From: an uncultured bacterium
GTDB taxonomy: Bacteria > Bacillota_I > Bacilli_A > RF39 > UBA660
Direction of reading: 5' to 3'
Assembly: GCA_949296705.1 (NCBI GenBank)
Contig: CASFOW010000082.1
Coordinates: forward strand, 1-39,326
DNA length: 39,326 nucleotides
The notes under the pieces: model-generated
Databases searched by the model: none
Seen by the model: the letters and a program-made list of their open reading frames with translations, nothing else
What the model was told of the DNA's origin: nothing
Shown here: piece after piece, positions 10,483 to 19,934 of the stretch
Position numbering within the stretch: position 1 is the first letter of the stretch
How the letters are laid out: the number at the start of each line of letters is the position of its first letter
Translations under genes and position numbers: made by a program

Positions 10483-10968
10483 ATGTTAAGAAAATTAGAT
10501 AACCGTGGTTGGGGATTTAGTACTTTTATCGCTTTTATTGGTGTGTTTATTTTAGCCATTATTTTAATTGCTATCGGGGCAGTTAAAATGGGAATTGGTA
10601 GTAAGGATTCTCTTCCTTTAGATGTCCCTGTTACTACCCCCAGTCCAACACCTAGTAGCCCTCCTGCTAGTTCTGAAGATAATTATCAAGAACAACTTTC
10701 GGAATATAGTGATCAGGTAAAGGAAGTAGCTGCTATGGTAGTGGAGGATTATGAGGATAATTGGGATGGACAGCAGCTTGTTTATACTGTTTCTGATTTT
10801 ATTCAAGCTAATTATTTAAATAAATTAGAAATTGACGGAAATATATGTAGTGGTTATGTTATAGTTTCTCGAGTAGATTCTAAATTAAATTATCAAGTTT
10901 ATCTTCGTTGTGGTTCTTTATATACAACAGATGGTTATCAAGTTGACCTAGATAAAACGGTTTTATAG
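10483..10968 (+). CDS. Membrane-anchored protein of unknown function, prepilin-like N-terminus
   Basis: The 161-residue protein has a short positive N-terminus (MLRKLDNRG), one ~28-residue hydrophobic helix (residues 13-37), a Pro/Thr/Ser-rich linker (about 50-64) and an outer acidic domain with two Cys (in NICSGY and LRCGSL). The stretch DNRG followed by WGFSTFIAFIG recalls a type IV prepilin cleavage site, but position +5 is Thr rather than Glu, as in some minor pseudopilins; this is a weak analogy. I do not recognise the outer domain. The gene has its own TATAAT box (10457-10462) and GGTGATGTG upstream, and lies between rpoC and rpsL where Bacillus has the L7Ae-like gene. It may be co-transcribed with the membrane protein that follows 28 bp later. 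Confidence 0.6.
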   Translation: MLRKLDNRGWGFSTFIAFIGVFILAIILIAIGAVKMGIGSKDSLPLDVPVTTPSPTPSSPPASSEDNYQEQLSEYSDQVKEVAAMVVEDYEDNWDGQQLVYTVSDFIQANYLNKLEIDGNICSGYVIVSRVDSKLNYQVYLRCGSLYTTDGYQVDLDKTVL

Positions 10969-10996
10969 CTGTTATAACAAATATTTGGAGTTAGAA

Positions 10997-12436
10997 ATGG
11001 GATCTTTTTTTGAATGGTTAAGTCACAGTAAAAAACAAGTTTTAATTTTATTAGTTTTGACTTTTGCTTATGGGTTATTTAAAATTATTAATTATAGTTT
11101 TAGTTATGATACTGATTTGATTCTTTTGGATTCTAAAAATATCATGGATAGTTGGCTTGGATTGGGTAGGTATTTTTTAGTCTTTTTGAAATGGATATTT
11201 TCTACATATGATGATTTATGTTTAATTAATTTTTTGACTTATGTAAATATTTTTGTTTATAGTATTTTGTTTATTTATTTTTTAAATATTAATGTCAAAA
11301 AAACAAGCATATTGCGTGATGTTTTGTGCGGGGCGCTTTTGATTACTTCGCCATTTTTTTTAGAACAATATAATTTTACTCTTCAATCCTTTGAAGTTTC
11401 TTTTTCCATGATTTTAATGATGCTTTCTTATATTTTTACTTATTATTATTTATCTAAGAATAAGAAAATATTTGCATTTATCACGATTATTTTATTAATT
11501 TCTACTTTTGGGGTATACCAGTCTTTTATTAATTTATATATTGTTGGAGTTTTGATCAGTTTATATAAAATAAACGATTTATCTTTTAAAGAAAACCTAC
11601 AAAATATTTTTAAAACAGTATTTTTATTTTTAATAGGAATGTTGGGGTATTTTATTGTTTCTAATGTTGTACAGGATATGTTAAACATTCCGGATAATCC
11701 TTATTTAGATAACATGATTATGTGGAATAAGCAATCTATTTTTACTACTTTGTTTGGTTTTTTGAAGGATATTGTTAAATTAGGTTTAGGTATAGGAGAA
11801 ATCTTTAATTTATCATTTATTTTTAGTTATTTTTTAGGTTTTTGGTTTTTAGTTTTAGGTAAACGAAGTAGAACTCAAAAAATATATATCTTCTTTTTGA
11901 TGATGGCTCCTTTCTTATTAAACTTTTTGACAGGTTCTAGAGTTATTTTTCGATCGTTTTTAAGTTTACCTATTGTTTGTAGTTTTATCTTTTTTGAAAC
12001 TTATCATTGGTTTGATTGGATTAAATTTATTCTTGTTTTATGTTTGATTGGTCAAATGGTAAATGGATTTTTATTGATGTTTTCCGATTATAAAAGGTAT
12101 TTGAATGATGTAGAAATTGCTTCTAAGATATACCGTGATTGTGGGAATTCTGATGATGTAGAGATTGTAATTAAAGGACTTGAATATACAGAGGAAAATA
12201 TTTCTATTTATAAGGGGGAAGTTATGGGGTATTCTTATTTTGAATGGACGGCTGATGGAGACAATGCTGATCGTTATCGGATAAATAATTTTATGAAAAT
12301 TCATGGATTTGATACTAAATTGCCAACGGATGACCATATTGCGAAACTTAGGTATATGAATTTTGAATCAGAGTATCCTAATTCTGGTTATTATATTGTA
12401 GACCATCAAGTTTGCTATGTTAATTTGGGTAATTGA
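10997..12436 (+). CDS. Polytopic membrane protein, glucosyltransferase (GtrII-like) family
   Basis: This 479-residue protein has about ten hydrophobic helices over residues 15-365 and a soluble C-terminal ~110 residues. The N-terminal loop YDTDLILLD...DSWLGLGRYF resembles the conserved D...W...GR loop of the Glucos_trans_II group (PF14264), which move sugars from a lipid carrier onto surface polymers. That assignment is by recall of the motif and is moderate. ATG 10997 is preferred over TTG 10985 because GGAG lies 6 nt before it. The gene is much more AT-rich than its ribosomal neighbours. It ends in TGA, which supports the standard code here. Confidence 0.65.
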   Translation: MGSFFEWLSHSKKQVLILLVLTFAYGLFKIINYSFSYDTDLILLDSKNIMDSWLGLGRYFLVFLKWIFSTYDDLCLINFLTYVNIFVYSILFIYFLNINVKKTSILRDVLCGALLITSPFFLEQYNFTLQSFEVSFSMILMMLSYIFTYYYLSKNKKIFAFITIILLISTFGVYQSFINLYIVGVLISLYKINDLSFKENLQNIFKTVFLFLIGMLGYFIVSNVVQDMLNIPDNPYLDNMIMWNKQSIFTTLFGFLKDIVKLGLGIGEIFNLSFIFSYFLGFWFLVLGKRSRTQKIYIFFLMMAPFLLNFLTGSRVIFRSFLSLPIVCSFIFFETYHWFDWIKFILVLCLIGQMVNGFLLMFSDYKRYLNDVEIASKIYRDCGNSDDVEIVIKGLEYTEENISIYKGEVMGYSYFEWTADGDNADRYRINNFMKIHGFDTKLPTDDHIAKLRYMNFESEYPNSGYYIVDHQVCYVNLGN

Positions 12437-12511
12437 TGGGACATTTTACTTTAATATTATTTTGAAATGTTATATTGAAAATCTAGAATTATTTAAAGCA
12501 ATAAAAAATTA

Positions 12512-12540
12512 TTGACTTTCTCAGTTAAGAATGTTATATT
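12512..12540 (+). promoter_or_regulatory. Promoter of the rpsL-rpsG-fusA operon
   Basis: TTGACT (12512-12517), a 17-bp spacer and TATATT (12535-12540): one of the best promoter matches in the window. The ~95-nt leader holds a hairpin AGGTTTTGC/GCAAAACTT (about 12559-12583) and a small TACAC/GTGTA hairpin before the AAGGAG site. Either could serve regulation by S12 or S7; I cannot match it to a known leader. Confidence 0.8.
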
Positions 12541-12641
12541 ATATACGCTAATAAATTTAGGTTTTGCTGTTTAGGCAAAACTTATATTTAGATAGAAAAT
12601 GATACACCTGGATATGTGTAAAGAAAGGAGAAGGAAATACA

Positions 12642-13061
12642 ATGCCTACAGTGAATCAATTAGTTAAGAAAAACAGAACTGATAAGACGAGAAAAAGCAA
12701 ATCTCCAGTATTAGGCTTTGGATTAAATACGATTCAAAGAAAAACTACTACTTTAGCTTCACCTCAGAAGCGTGGGGTTTGTACTCGTGTAGGAACAAAG
12801 ACACCAAAGAAACCTAACTCTGCATTAAGAAAGTATGCTCGTGTTCGTTTATCTAATGGAAAAGAAGTAGATACTTATATTCCTGGAGAAGGACATAATT
12901 TACAAGAGCACAGTGTAGTTTTAGTTCGTGGTGGACGTGTTAAGGACTTGATTGGTGTTCGTTATCATATTATTCGTGGTACTTTAGATACAGCTGGTGT
13001 AAAAGATAGAAAACAAGGTCGTTCTAAATACGGAGCAAAGAAACCAAAAGACAAAAAGTAA
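12642..13061 (+). CDS. rpsL: 30S ribosomal protein S12
   Basis: 139 residues, the normal Firmicutes length. S12 lines the decoding centre. Recognisable blocks: MPTVNQLV, a lineage-typical insert (residues 14-27), [41 protein letters not shown] and [19 protein letters not shown]. The PKKP loop carries the lysines whose change gives streptomycin resistance; they are wild type here. AAGGAG precedes ATG 12642. First gene of the rpsL-rpsG-fusA operon. Confidence 0.99.
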   Translation: MPTVNQLVKKNRTDKTRKSKSPVLGFGLNTIQRKTTTLASPQKRGVCTRVGTKTPKKPNSALRKYARVRLSNGKEVDTYIPGEGHNLQEHSVVLVRGGRVKDLIGVRYHIIRGTLDTAGVKDRKQGRSKYGAKKPKDKK

Positions 13062-13090
13062 AATGGTAATTAGGAAAGGAGGATAAAATC

Positions 13091-13558
13091 ATGCGTAAAA
13101 GACAAGCAGTAAAAAGAGATGTTTTACCAGATCCAATATATAGTTCTAAAGTGGTTACGAAGTTAATTAACAGAATGATGATTGGTGGAAAAAGAGGTAA
13201 AGCGCAGACTATTTTATATGATGCTTTTGATATCGTTAAGGAAAAAACTGGAGAAAATCCACTTGACGTATTCAATAAGGCATTAGAAAATATTAAACCA
13301 TTACTTGAAGTTAAATCACGTCGTGTTGGTGGTTCTAATTATCAAGTGCCAATTGAAGTTAGTGCTGAGAGAAGTCAAGCATTAGGCCTTCGTTGGTTAG
13401 TAAATTATGCTAGATTAAGAGGCGGTAAAGGTATGGCTGAAAATTTAGCTAATGAAATTATCGATGCATCAAACGGAACAGGTGCAGCGGTTAAAAAACG
13501 TGAGGATACCCATAGAATGGCAGAGGCTAACAAGGCATTTGCTCATTACCGTTGGTAG
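13091..13558 (+). CDS. rpsG: 30S ribosomal protein S7
   Basis: 155 residues, a full-length S7, which nucleates assembly of the 30S head by binding the 3' domain of 16S rRNA. Seen: [40 protein letters not shown], a basic hairpin region, and [18 protein letters not shown] at the end. AAAGGAGG lies before ATG 13091, 29 bp after rpsL. Its end abuts the ribosome binding site of fusA. Confidence 0.99.
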   Translation: MRKRQAVKRDVLPDPIYSSKVVTKLINRMMIGGKRGKAQTILYDAFDIVKEKTGENPLDVFNKALENIKPLLEVKSRRVGGSNYQVPIEVSAERSQALGLRWLVNYARLRGGKGMAENLANEIIDASNGTGAAVKKREDTHRMAEANKAFAHYRW

Positions 13559-13571
13559 GAAAGGAGAACAT

Positions 13572-15641
13572 ATGGCTCGTGATACGTCATTAGAACATAC
13601 AAGAAATTTTGGAATTATGGCACACATCGATGCTGGTAAGACAACGACGACTGAACGTGTTTTATTCCATACAAAGAAAATTCATAAAATTGGAGAGACT
13701 CATGATGGAGAATCTCAAATGGACTGGATGGCTCAAGAGCAAGAACGTGGTATAACGATTACTTCAGCAGCAACAACTGCTTACTGGAAAGGTTATCGTA
13801 TGAATATTATCGATACTCCAGGACACGTAGATTTTACAGTAGAAGTTAGTCGTAGTTTGAGAGTTTTGGATGGAGCGGTTGCATTATTAGATGCTCAAGC
13901 TGGTGTAGAACCTCAAACTGAAACTGTTTGGCGTCAGGCTACTGAGTTTTCGGTTCCTCGTATTATTTTTGCAAATAAAATGGATAAGATGGGGGCTAAC
14001 TTTGAATATACGTTATCCACAATCAAATCTAGATTAGGCGTAAATGCAAAACCAATCGAATGGCCAATTGGGGCTGAAGATGAGTTCCATGGTGTTATCG
14101 ATTTAGTTACAATGAAAGCTTATGAATTTGATGGTAAGCAAGAAGAGGAAGCAAAAGAAATCGAAATTCCAGCTGACTTAAAAGCTATCGCTGAGGAGAA
14201 GCGTAATGATTTAATCGAAGCTGTTGCTGAATTTGATGATGAGTTAATGGAAACTTATTTAGATGGTGGAGAGATTTCAACAGACTTAATTAAGAAAGCT
14301 ATCCGTAAGGGAACACTTGCTGTAGAATTTTTCCCAGTTATGTGCGGAACTGCTTTAGGTAACATGGGTATTAAATTCTTACTTGATGCCGTTGTTGATT
14401 ATTTACCTGCTCCTACAGATATTGCTTCAATTGAAGGAACAGACTTAGATGGAAATCCAGCAGTAAGGCATCCATCTGATTCAGAACCATTCTCGGCTTT
14501 AGCATTCAAAGTAATGACTGATCCATTTGTTGGAAGATTAACCTTCTTCCGTGTATATTCTGGACATTTATCTAGTGGTAGTTATGTACTTAACTCTACT
14601 AAAGATGTTAAAGAAAGAGTTGGACGTCTATTATTGATGCATGCTAATAACAGAACAGAGATTTCAGAAGTATTTACAGGAGATATTGCTGCTATTGTTG
14701 GATTAAAGAATACAACGACTGGCGATACTTTATGTGATGAAAAGAAACCAGTTATTTTGGAATCTATGGAATTCCCTGAACCAGTTATTCAGTTAGCTGT
14801 TGAACCTAAATCAAAAGCTGATCAGGATAAGATGGGAATTGCTTTACAAAAATTAGCTGAAGAAGATCCAACTTTCAAAGTACATACTGATCATGAAACA
14901 GGACAAACAGTTATAGCTGGTATGGGTGAGTTACACTTAGATGTATTAGTTGATCGTATGAAAAGAGAATTCCAAGTTGAAGCAAACATTGGTCAACCTC
15001 AAGTTGCATATCGTGAAACCATTCGTCAAGCTGCCGATTGTGAAGGTAAATATATTAAGCAATCTGGTGGACGTGGACAATATGGTCACGTATGGGTAAA
15101 ATTTGAACCAAATCCTGATAAGGGTTATGAATTCGTTGATGCGATTGTTGGTGGTGTAGTGCCTCGTGAGTATATTCCAGTAGTAGATAAGGGCTTACAA
15201 GAAGCATTACAAACTGGTATTTTAGCTGGATATCCAATGATTGATGTTAAGTGTACATTATTTGATGGTTCTTATCATGATGTCGATTCTAATGAAATGG
15301 CATTTAAGATTGCTGCAAGTATGGCACTTAAAGAGGCTAAAAACAAATGTAAGCCAGTCTTACTTGAACCAATTATGAAAGTAGAAGTTACTACTCCAGA
15401 TGAGTATTTTGGTAACGTAATGGGAGATTTAACTTCTCGTCGTGGTAGACCATTAGGTCAGGAATCTGTAGGAAATGCGATTCGTTTAGATGCGATGGTA
15501 CCACTTTCTGAAATGTTTGGTTATGCGACAAGTTTACGTTCTAGTACACAAGGTCGTGGAAACTTCGTTATGGTATTTGATCATTATGAAGAAGTTCCAA
15601 AAAATATCGCTGAAGAAATTGTTAAGAAAAGCGGTAATTAA
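13572..15641 (+). CDS. fusA: Elongation factor G
   Basis: This 689-residue translocase GTPase moves tRNAs and mRNA through the ribosome. ATG 13572 is chosen (AAAGGAGAACAT before it; protein begins [22 protein letters not shown]). G1 is [13 protein letters not shown]2 [11 protein letters not shown]3 DTPGHVDF, G4 NKMDKMGA and G5 near MCGTALG. Domain IV has [17 protein letters not shown]; domain V ends with [25 protein letters not shown]. The frame is also open upstream into rpsG, but that part has no start signal. It lies 13 bp after rpsG; tuf follows after its own promoter. Confidence 0.99.
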   Translation: MARDTSLEHTRNFGIMAHIDAGKTTTTERVLFHTKKIHKIGETHDGESQMDWMAQEQERGITITSAATTAYWKGYRMNIIDTPGHVDFTVEVSRSLRVLDGAVALLDAQAGVEPQTETVWRQATEFSVPRIIFANKMDKMGANFEYTLSTIKSRLGVNAKPIEWPIGAEDEFHGVIDLVTMKAYEFDGKQEEEAKEIEIPADLKAIAEEKRNDLIEAVAEFDDELMETYLDGGEISTDLIKKAIRKGTLAVEFFPVMCGTALGNMGIKFLLDAVVDYLPAPTDIASIEGTDLDGNPAVRHPSDSEPFSALAFKVMTDPFVGRLTFFRVYSGHLSSGSYVLNSTKDVKERVGRLLLMHANNRTEISEVFTGDIAAIVGLKNTTTGDTLCDEKKPVILESMEFPEPVIQLAVEPKSKADQDKMGIALQKLAEEDPTFKVHTDHETGQTVIAGMGELHLDVLVDRMKREFQVEANIGQPQVAYRETIRQAADCEGKYIKQSGGRGQYGHVWVKFEPNPDKGYEFVDAIVGGVVPREYIPVVDKGLQEALQTGILAGYPMIDVKCTLFDGSYHDVDSNEMAFKIAASMALKEAKNKCKPVLLEPIMKVEVTTPDEYFGNVMGDLTSRRGRPLGQESVGNAIRLDAMVPLSEMFGYATSLRSSTQGRGNFVMVFDHYEEVPKNIAEEIVKKSGN

Positions 15642-15645
15642 AAGT

Positions 15646-15670
15646 TAATAACGGAGATAAACCGTTATTA
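15646..15670 (+). terminator. Hairpin after fusA, weak terminator
   Basis: TAATAACGG (15646-15654) and CCGTTATTA (15662-15670) pair perfectly over 9 bp with a 7-nt loop. The following TAGATATTTTG is only moderately T-rich, so read-through into tuf is likely. Confidence 0.55.
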
Positions 15671-15710
15671 TAGATATTTTGTCATAAATGATAAAATAGT
15701 ATCAAAACAG

Positions 15711-15739
15711 TTGAAAAAACTTCAATTGTTAGATAAAAT
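15711..15739 (+). promoter_or_regulatory. Promoter of tuf
   Basis: TTGAAA (15711-15716), 17-bp spacer, TAAAAT (15734-15739), about 30 bp before ATG 15771. A TTGAA/TTCAA hairpin sits over the -35 box. Confidence 0.65.
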
Positions 15740-15770
15740 ATAATAGTAATTAATAAAAGGAGGAAAAAAT

Positions 15771-16961
15771 ATGGCAAAAGCAAAATTTGATCGTTCAAAA
15801 CCACATGTTAACATTGGTACAATTGGACACGTTGACCATGGGAAAACTACTTTAACAGCAGCTATTACTAAACGTCAACATGATAAAAATCCAGCTTGGG
15901 CTGAATTTACTGATTATGCAAATATCGATAAAGCCCCTGAAGAAAGGGAACGTGGTATTACTATTAATACTGCACACGTTGAGTATCAAACTGAAAAACG
16001 TCACTATGCTCACGTAGACTGCCCAGGACATGCTGACTATGTAAAGAACATGATTACTGGTGCAGCTCAAATGGATGGAGCTATCTTAGTTATTGCAGCT
16101 ACAGATGGACCTATGGCACAAACTCGTGAACATATCTTACTTGCTCGTCAAGTTGGAGTACCTAGAATGGTAGTGTTCATGAACAAATGTGATATGGTTG
16201 ATGACGAAGAATTATTAGAATTAGTAGAAATGGAAATTCGTGACTTATTAAATGAATACGGATTCGACGGAGATAATACTCCTATCATTCGTGGTTCTGC
16301 TTTAAAGGCTCTTGAAGGAGATGCTAAGTATGAAGAAGCAATCGATAAGTTAATGGATGCAGTAGATGAATGGATTCCTACTCCAGAACGTGATACAAAC
16401 AAACCATTCTTAATGAGTATTGAAGATGTATTCACTATTACTGGACGTGGAACTGTTGTTACTGGACGTGTAGAACGTGGTCAATTAAAACTTAACGACG
16501 AAGTTGAAATCGTTGGTATTAAACCTACTAAGAAGACAGTTGTTACTGGAATCGAGATGTTCCGTAAACAATTAGACTATGCTGAAGCAGGAGACAATGC
16601 TGGTGTATTATTACGTGGTATTGCTCGTGAAGAAGTAGAACGTGGTCAAGTACTTGCTAAACCAGGTTCAGTTACTCCACATACTAAATTCGAAGCAGCA
16701 GTTTATGTACTTACTAAAGAAGAAGGTGGACGTCATACTCCATTCTTCACAAACTATCGTCCTCAATTCTATTTTAGAACGACAGATGTTACTGGTGTAG
16801 TAGAATTACCTGCTGGTACAGAAATGGTTATGCCTGGAGATAATGTTAACATGACAGTCGAATTAATTCACCCAATTGCTATTGAACAAGGTACTAAGTT
16901 CTCTATCCGTGAAGGTGGACGTACTGTTGGTGCTGGTACAGTTAGTAAAATTGATGCATAA
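15771..16961 (+). CDS. tuf: Elongation factor Tu
   Basis: 396 residues. Brings aminoacyl-tRNA to the ribosome. G1 [11 protein letters not shown]2 [13 protein letters not shown]3 [13 protein letters not shown]4 NKCDMVDD and G5 RGSALKAL are all intact. Domain II starts near [21 protein letters not shown], and domain III ends [26 protein letters not shown] lies before ATG. The codon choice is the most biased in the window (GGT, CGT, GAA), as expected for the most abundant protein. Served by its own promoter and followed by a strong terminator. Confidence 0.99.
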   Translation: MAKAKFDRSKPHVNIGTIGHVDHGKTTLTAAITKRQHDKNPAWAEFTDYANIDKAPEERERGITINTAHVEYQTEKRHYAHVDCPGHADYVKNMITGAAQMDGAILVIAATDGPMAQTREHILLARQVGVPRMVVFMNKCDMVDDEELLELVEMEIRDLLNEYGFDGDNTPIIRGSALKALEGDAKYEEAIDKLMDAVDEWIPTPERDTNKPFLMSIEDVFTITGRGTVVTGRVERGQLKLNDEVEIVGIKPTKKTVVTGIEMFRKQLDYAEAGDNAGVLLRGIAREEVERGQVLAKPGSVTPHTKFEAAVYVLTKEEGGRHTPFFTNYRPQFYFRTTDVTGVVELPAGTEMVMPGDNVNMTVELIHPIAIEQGTKFSIREGGRTVGAGTVSKIDA

Positions 16962-16986
16962 TTTGATTTGAATGTATCTATAAGTT

Positions 16987-17017
16987 AAGAAGAAGCTAAA
17001 TTTTGGCTTCTTCTTTT
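16987..17017 (+). terminator. Terminator of tuf
   Basis: AAGAAGAAGC (16987-16996) pairs with GCTTCTTCTT (17006-17015) and runs into TTTT. Its last bases overlap the start of the long palindrome that follows. Confidence 0.88.
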
Positions 17018-17049
17018 ATAATTATGTAGAATTCTACATAATTATAAAA
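17014..17049. repeat. Perfect 36-bp palindrome
   Basis: The left half TTTTATAATTATGTAGAA (17014-17031) is followed directly by its exact reverse complement (17032-17049), centred on an EcoRI-like GAATTC. There is no spacer, so as DNA it can form a cruciform and as RNA a loopless hairpin. It starts on the T-run of the tuf terminator. Role unknown; it could be a binding site for a dimeric protein or a back-up terminator. Confidence 0.9.
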
Positions 17050-17386
17050 TAAAATAGGGAAGTCATATTAAGATAGTTTAGCAAATAAACGATCAAATAA
17101 GAAATAGTATAATTCCAAAAAACGTGATAATATAATCTTGTTTTAAATGAATAACAAATTAATTTTAGTCTTTATAAGCATGATGTAACTTGAATGTGTT
17201 TACACTTTTCAAGGACAAAATTAAGTATGGAAAAAGAAAAAATAGGAAACTTTGTAATTTACTTAATTAATATACTTTTGTTATCGTTCCGTTTAACTTT
17301 TATATTATATATTCGTTTAATGTTTTGAAAAAAATTACTTTTTAATTTTTAAGTAGTTTCTTTTTAGTTGTTTTTTTCTGTTTTCG
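17050..17386. other. Non-coding, AT-rich stretch between tuf and the prepilin-like gene
   Basis: About 340 bp without a supportable gene on either strand. No tRNA or known RNA motif is recognised. Several weak TATAAT-like boxes are present, as expected by chance in such AT-rich DNA. The 3' part is T-rich on the top strand. Confidence 0.5.
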
Positions 17387-17415
17387 TTGACCGTAATCTT
17401 AGTTTTTGCTATACT
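17387..17415 (+). promoter_or_regulatory. Promoter of the prepilin-like gene
   Basis: TTGACC (17387-17392), 17-bp spacer, TATACT (17410-17415), 27 bp before ATG 17442. Confidence 0.75.
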
Positions 17416-17441
17416 TTTTTTAGAGTAGAGGTAGTAGTAAA

Positions 17442-18035
17442 ATGAAAGAAACGTATCGTAAAAGTTCTGGGTTGCTAGAGTTAGTTATAGTTGGTTTGAT
17501 TATTGCGGTTTTATTTGTTGTATCTGTACCTGCTATTTTAGAAAGAATAAGCACGTCAAAGAAAAATGCATACATTGATATTGTAAAAATGTATGTTGAT
17601 GCTGCAAGAATGGCTGTTATTACGGAGAGAATTGATGTTTCTTCTAATGTCGATAATGCTACGTTTATTAGTTTCGAACAATTAAAACCTTATATGGAAA
17701 GTGGTGATTTTACTAGTTCTTATGGTAATGAATGGGTTAGTGAGCATTCATTTGTTGTAGTAGTTAATGAAAGCTCTATTAACAATCAAACAAAATTTAC
17801 TTATTATGTGTCAGCTTGGGACGGAGAACATGCAATAGGGTGTACTATTGGTGATGAATCAATGGCTGAAATAGTATTAGAAACCGATCTTACAGCCGAA
17901 AACGTAGTTGTTACGACTGATGGTGCTGTTGCCTTACCAGAAGCTAAGTATACAAAAAAGGTTTCAGTAAATGGTTATACCTATCTTACTTTAGATCCAG
18001 AGGGAGTAATTCAGATGTTTGCTTTTGATGAGTAA
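17442..18035 (+). CDS. Prepilin-like (type IV pilin/pseudopilin fold) exported protein
   Basis: This 197-residue protein has a short basic leader (MKETYRKSS) and then the pilin-like hydrophobic helix GLLELVIVGLIIAVLFVVSVPAI, leading into an amphipathic helix (ISTSKKNAYIDIVKMYVDAA) and a globular domain with a single Cys. The helix ending in VPAI and the 'SKKNAYID' continuation are typical of Gram-positive pilin-like proteins. The cleavage site is odd: counted from the Gly, Glu is at +3 rather than +5; cleavage between the two Ser would put Glu at +5. GAGGTAG precedes ATG, and the gene stands alone between its own promoter and terminator. No pilus assembly genes are in the window. Function beyond the fold is unknown. 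Confidence 0.7.
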   Translation: MKETYRKSSGLLELVIVGLIIAVLFVVSVPAILERISTSKKNAYIDIVKMYVDAARMAVITERIDVSSNVDNATFISFEQLKPYMESGDFTSSYGNEWVSEHSFVVVVNESSINNQTKFTYYVSAWDGEHAIGCTIGDESMAEIVLETDLTAENVVVTTDGAVALPEAKYTKKVSVNGYTYLTLDPEGVIQMFAFDE

Positions 18036-18038
18036 TAG

Positions 18039-18062
18039 AGGTATTGTAAAAGATACCTTTTT
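18039..18062 (+). terminator. Terminator of the prepilin-like gene
   Basis: AGGTAT (18039-18044) and ATACCT (18053-18058) followed by TTTTT, directly after the stop codon. Confidence 0.75.
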
Positions 18063-18208
18063 ATTATTTGTGTGGAACTTTTAGTTATGTAGAACGTTAA
18101 TGAAAAAAGCTTGAAAATAAGACTTTGACATTAGAAACTTTTTACATAATTTTTTTGATAAAATTGTATTGTATTCATAAAAAGGTAGTAAAATAATTCA
18201 AACAAATA

Positions 18209-18241
18209 AAAAAAATAACATTTTTATTCTGTTATTTTTTT
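18209..18241 (-). terminator. Terminator of the FemAB-type gene
   Basis: AAAAAATAACA and TGTTATTTTTT pair around a 9-nt loop. Read on the minus strand, the hairpin follows (and overlaps) the stop codon and runs into a T tract. It is symmetric enough to work in both directions. Confidence 0.75.
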
Positions 18242-19502
18242 AGATTCTCTTTCCTTTTTTATCCATCTTCTTTTTATATAATGAATATGTTGTTTTATTG
18301 ATGATTAAATCGAATTCTCCGATGTATTCTATTGCACTAGCATTATATCCTAGTTTCATTTCATTTAACCCCGAATATTTATTTTTGGTCTCAAATTCGC
18401 CACAAATTCCATTTAGGTTAAAATAGCTATATCCTTCATTGTTGTATTCTTTAAGAATTTCCCATTTAAGTAGGTAATTGGGATTATAATCACGGTAGTT
18501 TTTGTCAAATCCTTCTATGATTAGGTTAACTCCTTTTTCATATTTAATAATTAGCGCGCCACCAATAATAATTCCATTTGGTTGCTCTTGAAAGAAACGA
18601 GTTGCTTTTAAAAGATTATTTTGATAGATACTAAGATTTTTATCTGATTCCATTTTTGTATTGATAATTTTTTTAACATCTAGTCCTTGTCGGCTTCTTT
18701 CTTGTAGGATTTGATTATATTCTTCGTTTTTTTCTAATTCTTTTTCATAGTAACTTTGGCTATATTTGACAAATTTTTCAGGATTAATATAAGCAAAATA
18801 AAGTTCTGCCTCGTCTGGAAAATTTTCTAATAATGCTTTATAATATCGAATGCTTTTATTTCTTTTTTTCTTAATGAATTCGTAGAAAACTTTTAGGTTT
18901 TCTTTATCTGTTTTGTCGACTTTTATAATATCTATACCTTTTTTATTGGCATTATTGATTTTATTGCGCACTTGTTTATTTAATTGTTGATAAATTTTTT
19001 CATTGGTGGTTGTTAATTTAGTAATAGCTACCCATCTTGGCTTGTTGTTTTCAAAATATTTATTGAAACCGTGGTGGACATAACCGTTTCTTTTTAAAAT
19101 TTCTAAAATATCATTAATTTCGGGATTATAAGAGATAATTTTTCCGGTTTTATCTCTTTCTGCACAGTGGACTAAGGGATTAATTTTTAGATAGATAAAC
19201 TTTTGTTTAATCAATAGTTTTTTTAAACGACTTGTCAATTCTTCGATTAAATCATTGTTGGTATAATCGATTAGGAATCCGTATGGGGCATAAGCTACTT
19301 TATAAGTCATAAATACTTTTTTATATAATAAAAGTGTGGCTCCAATAAGGTCATTACTGTTGTTGATGAAGCCTAAAAAATGATAGTCATATCCTTCTGT
19401 TTTCATTACTTTTGCGTAATTAGATGTTTGGTATAGACTTTTATATTTGTGATTTCTTGCAAATTGATCGAATTCTTCTTCTTTTAGTGTGATTATTTTC
19501 AT
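18240..19502 (-). CDS. FemA/FemB/MurM-family aminoacyltransferase
   Basis: 420 residues, the usual size for FemABX enzymes, which add amino acids from aminoacyl-tRNA to the peptidoglycan stem peptide (interpeptide bridge) at the inner membrane face. Two GNAT-like halves are visible: N-terminal SLYQTSNYAKVMKTEGYDYHFLGF...VAYAPYGFLIDY, and C-terminal GALIIKYEKGVNLIIEGFDKNYRDYNPNYLLKWEILK with YFNLNGICGEF. A charged helical insert (about residues 240-300) resembles the coiled-coil arm of FemA. GAGGGGATAAGT precedes ATG. It is transcribed alone, divergent from secG. Which amino acid is added cannot be told from sequence. Confidence 0.88.
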   Translation of the reverse strand: MKIITLKEEEFDQFARNHKYKSLYQTSNYAKVMKTEGYDYHFLGFINNSNDLIGATLLLYKKVFMTYKVAYAPYGFLIDYTNNDLIEELTSRLKKLLIKQKFIYLKINPLVHCAERDKTGKIISYNPEINDILEILKRNGYVHHGFNKYFENNKPRWVAITKLTTTNEKIYQQLNKQVRNKINNANKKGIDIIKVDKTDKENLKVFYEFIKKKRNKSIRYYKALLENFPDEAELYFAYINPEKFVKYSQSYYEKELEKNEEYNQILQERSRQGLDVKKIINTKMESDKNLSIYQNNLLKATRFFQEQPNGIIIGGALIIKYEKGVNLIIEGFDKNYRDYNPNYLLKWEILKEYNNEGYSYFNLNGICGEFETKNKYSGLNEMKLGYNASAIEYIGEFDLIINKTTYSLYKKKMDKKGKRI

Positions 19503-19531
19503 ACTTATCCCCTCTTTTAATAATGGTGATT

Positions 19532-19560
19532 ATTATAACATTTTTTTAGTATTTTGACAA
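19532..19560 (-). promoter_or_regulatory. Promoter of the FemAB-type gene
   Basis: On the minus strand TTGTCA (19560-19555), a 17-bp spacer and TATAAT (19537-19532), about 30 bp before the start codon. Confidence 0.8.
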
Positions 19561-19645
19561 TAGGATCCGACTTATGAAATTTTCGAGAACTGTTGCTTTT
19601 CTTGCTATTATATGATAAACTATTTGTCAGTTGTGGAGGGATACT

Positions 19646-19861
19646 ATGCAAACTATATTACTTATTATTTCCATTTTATTAATTGTTATTGTATTATTAC
19701 AAAGTAATCGTGCAGAAAGTGGTGCTCAGATTATTTCTGGTGGTAATTCTGATTTGTTTTCTAACCGTAAAGAACGTGGATCAGAGTTGGTAATTAGTCG
19801 TATTACTTTAGTTTTAGGTATGGCATTTTTCTTAATTAGTTTTGTAATGGAATTTATTTAG
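19646..19861 (+). CDS. secG: Protein translocase subunit SecG
   Basis: 71 residues with two membrane helices (about 3-20 and 51-70) joined by a loop containing LLQSNRAESGAQIISGG and SDLFSNRKERGSE, the SecG hallmark (Q...SGG..DLF..R...G...LLSRIT). SecG is the small accessory subunit of the SecYEG channel. ATG 19646 has GGAGGG 5 nt before it; the in-frame TTG 19631 upstream is not needed. An extended -10 box TGCTATTAT (19603-19611) lies upstream. In Bacillus secG leads the rnr-smpB-ssrA region; here other genes lie between them. Confidence 0.93.
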   Translation: MQTILLIISILLIVIVLLQSNRAESGAQIISGGNSDLFSNRKERGSELVISRITLVLGMAFFLISFVMEFI

Positions 19862-19934
19862 TTATAAACTTTTTTAAATAGTAAGGGTATATGTTTTTAC
19901 ACCTTTTCATTTGGGAGTAAATTTTTCAATGTAT

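Noticed and set aside
13452-13571. Upstream in-frame extension of EF-G inside rpsG
   Set aside because: It overlaps coding sequence of S7 and has no ribosome binding site; EF-G proteins begin at [12 protein letters not shown] (13572).
16897-16899. Ser in EF-Tu where E. coli has Ala375, a kirromycin-resistance position
   Set aside because: FSIREGG is common in Firmicutes EF-Tu, including Bacillus, so it is normal for the lineage and not a resistance signal by itself.
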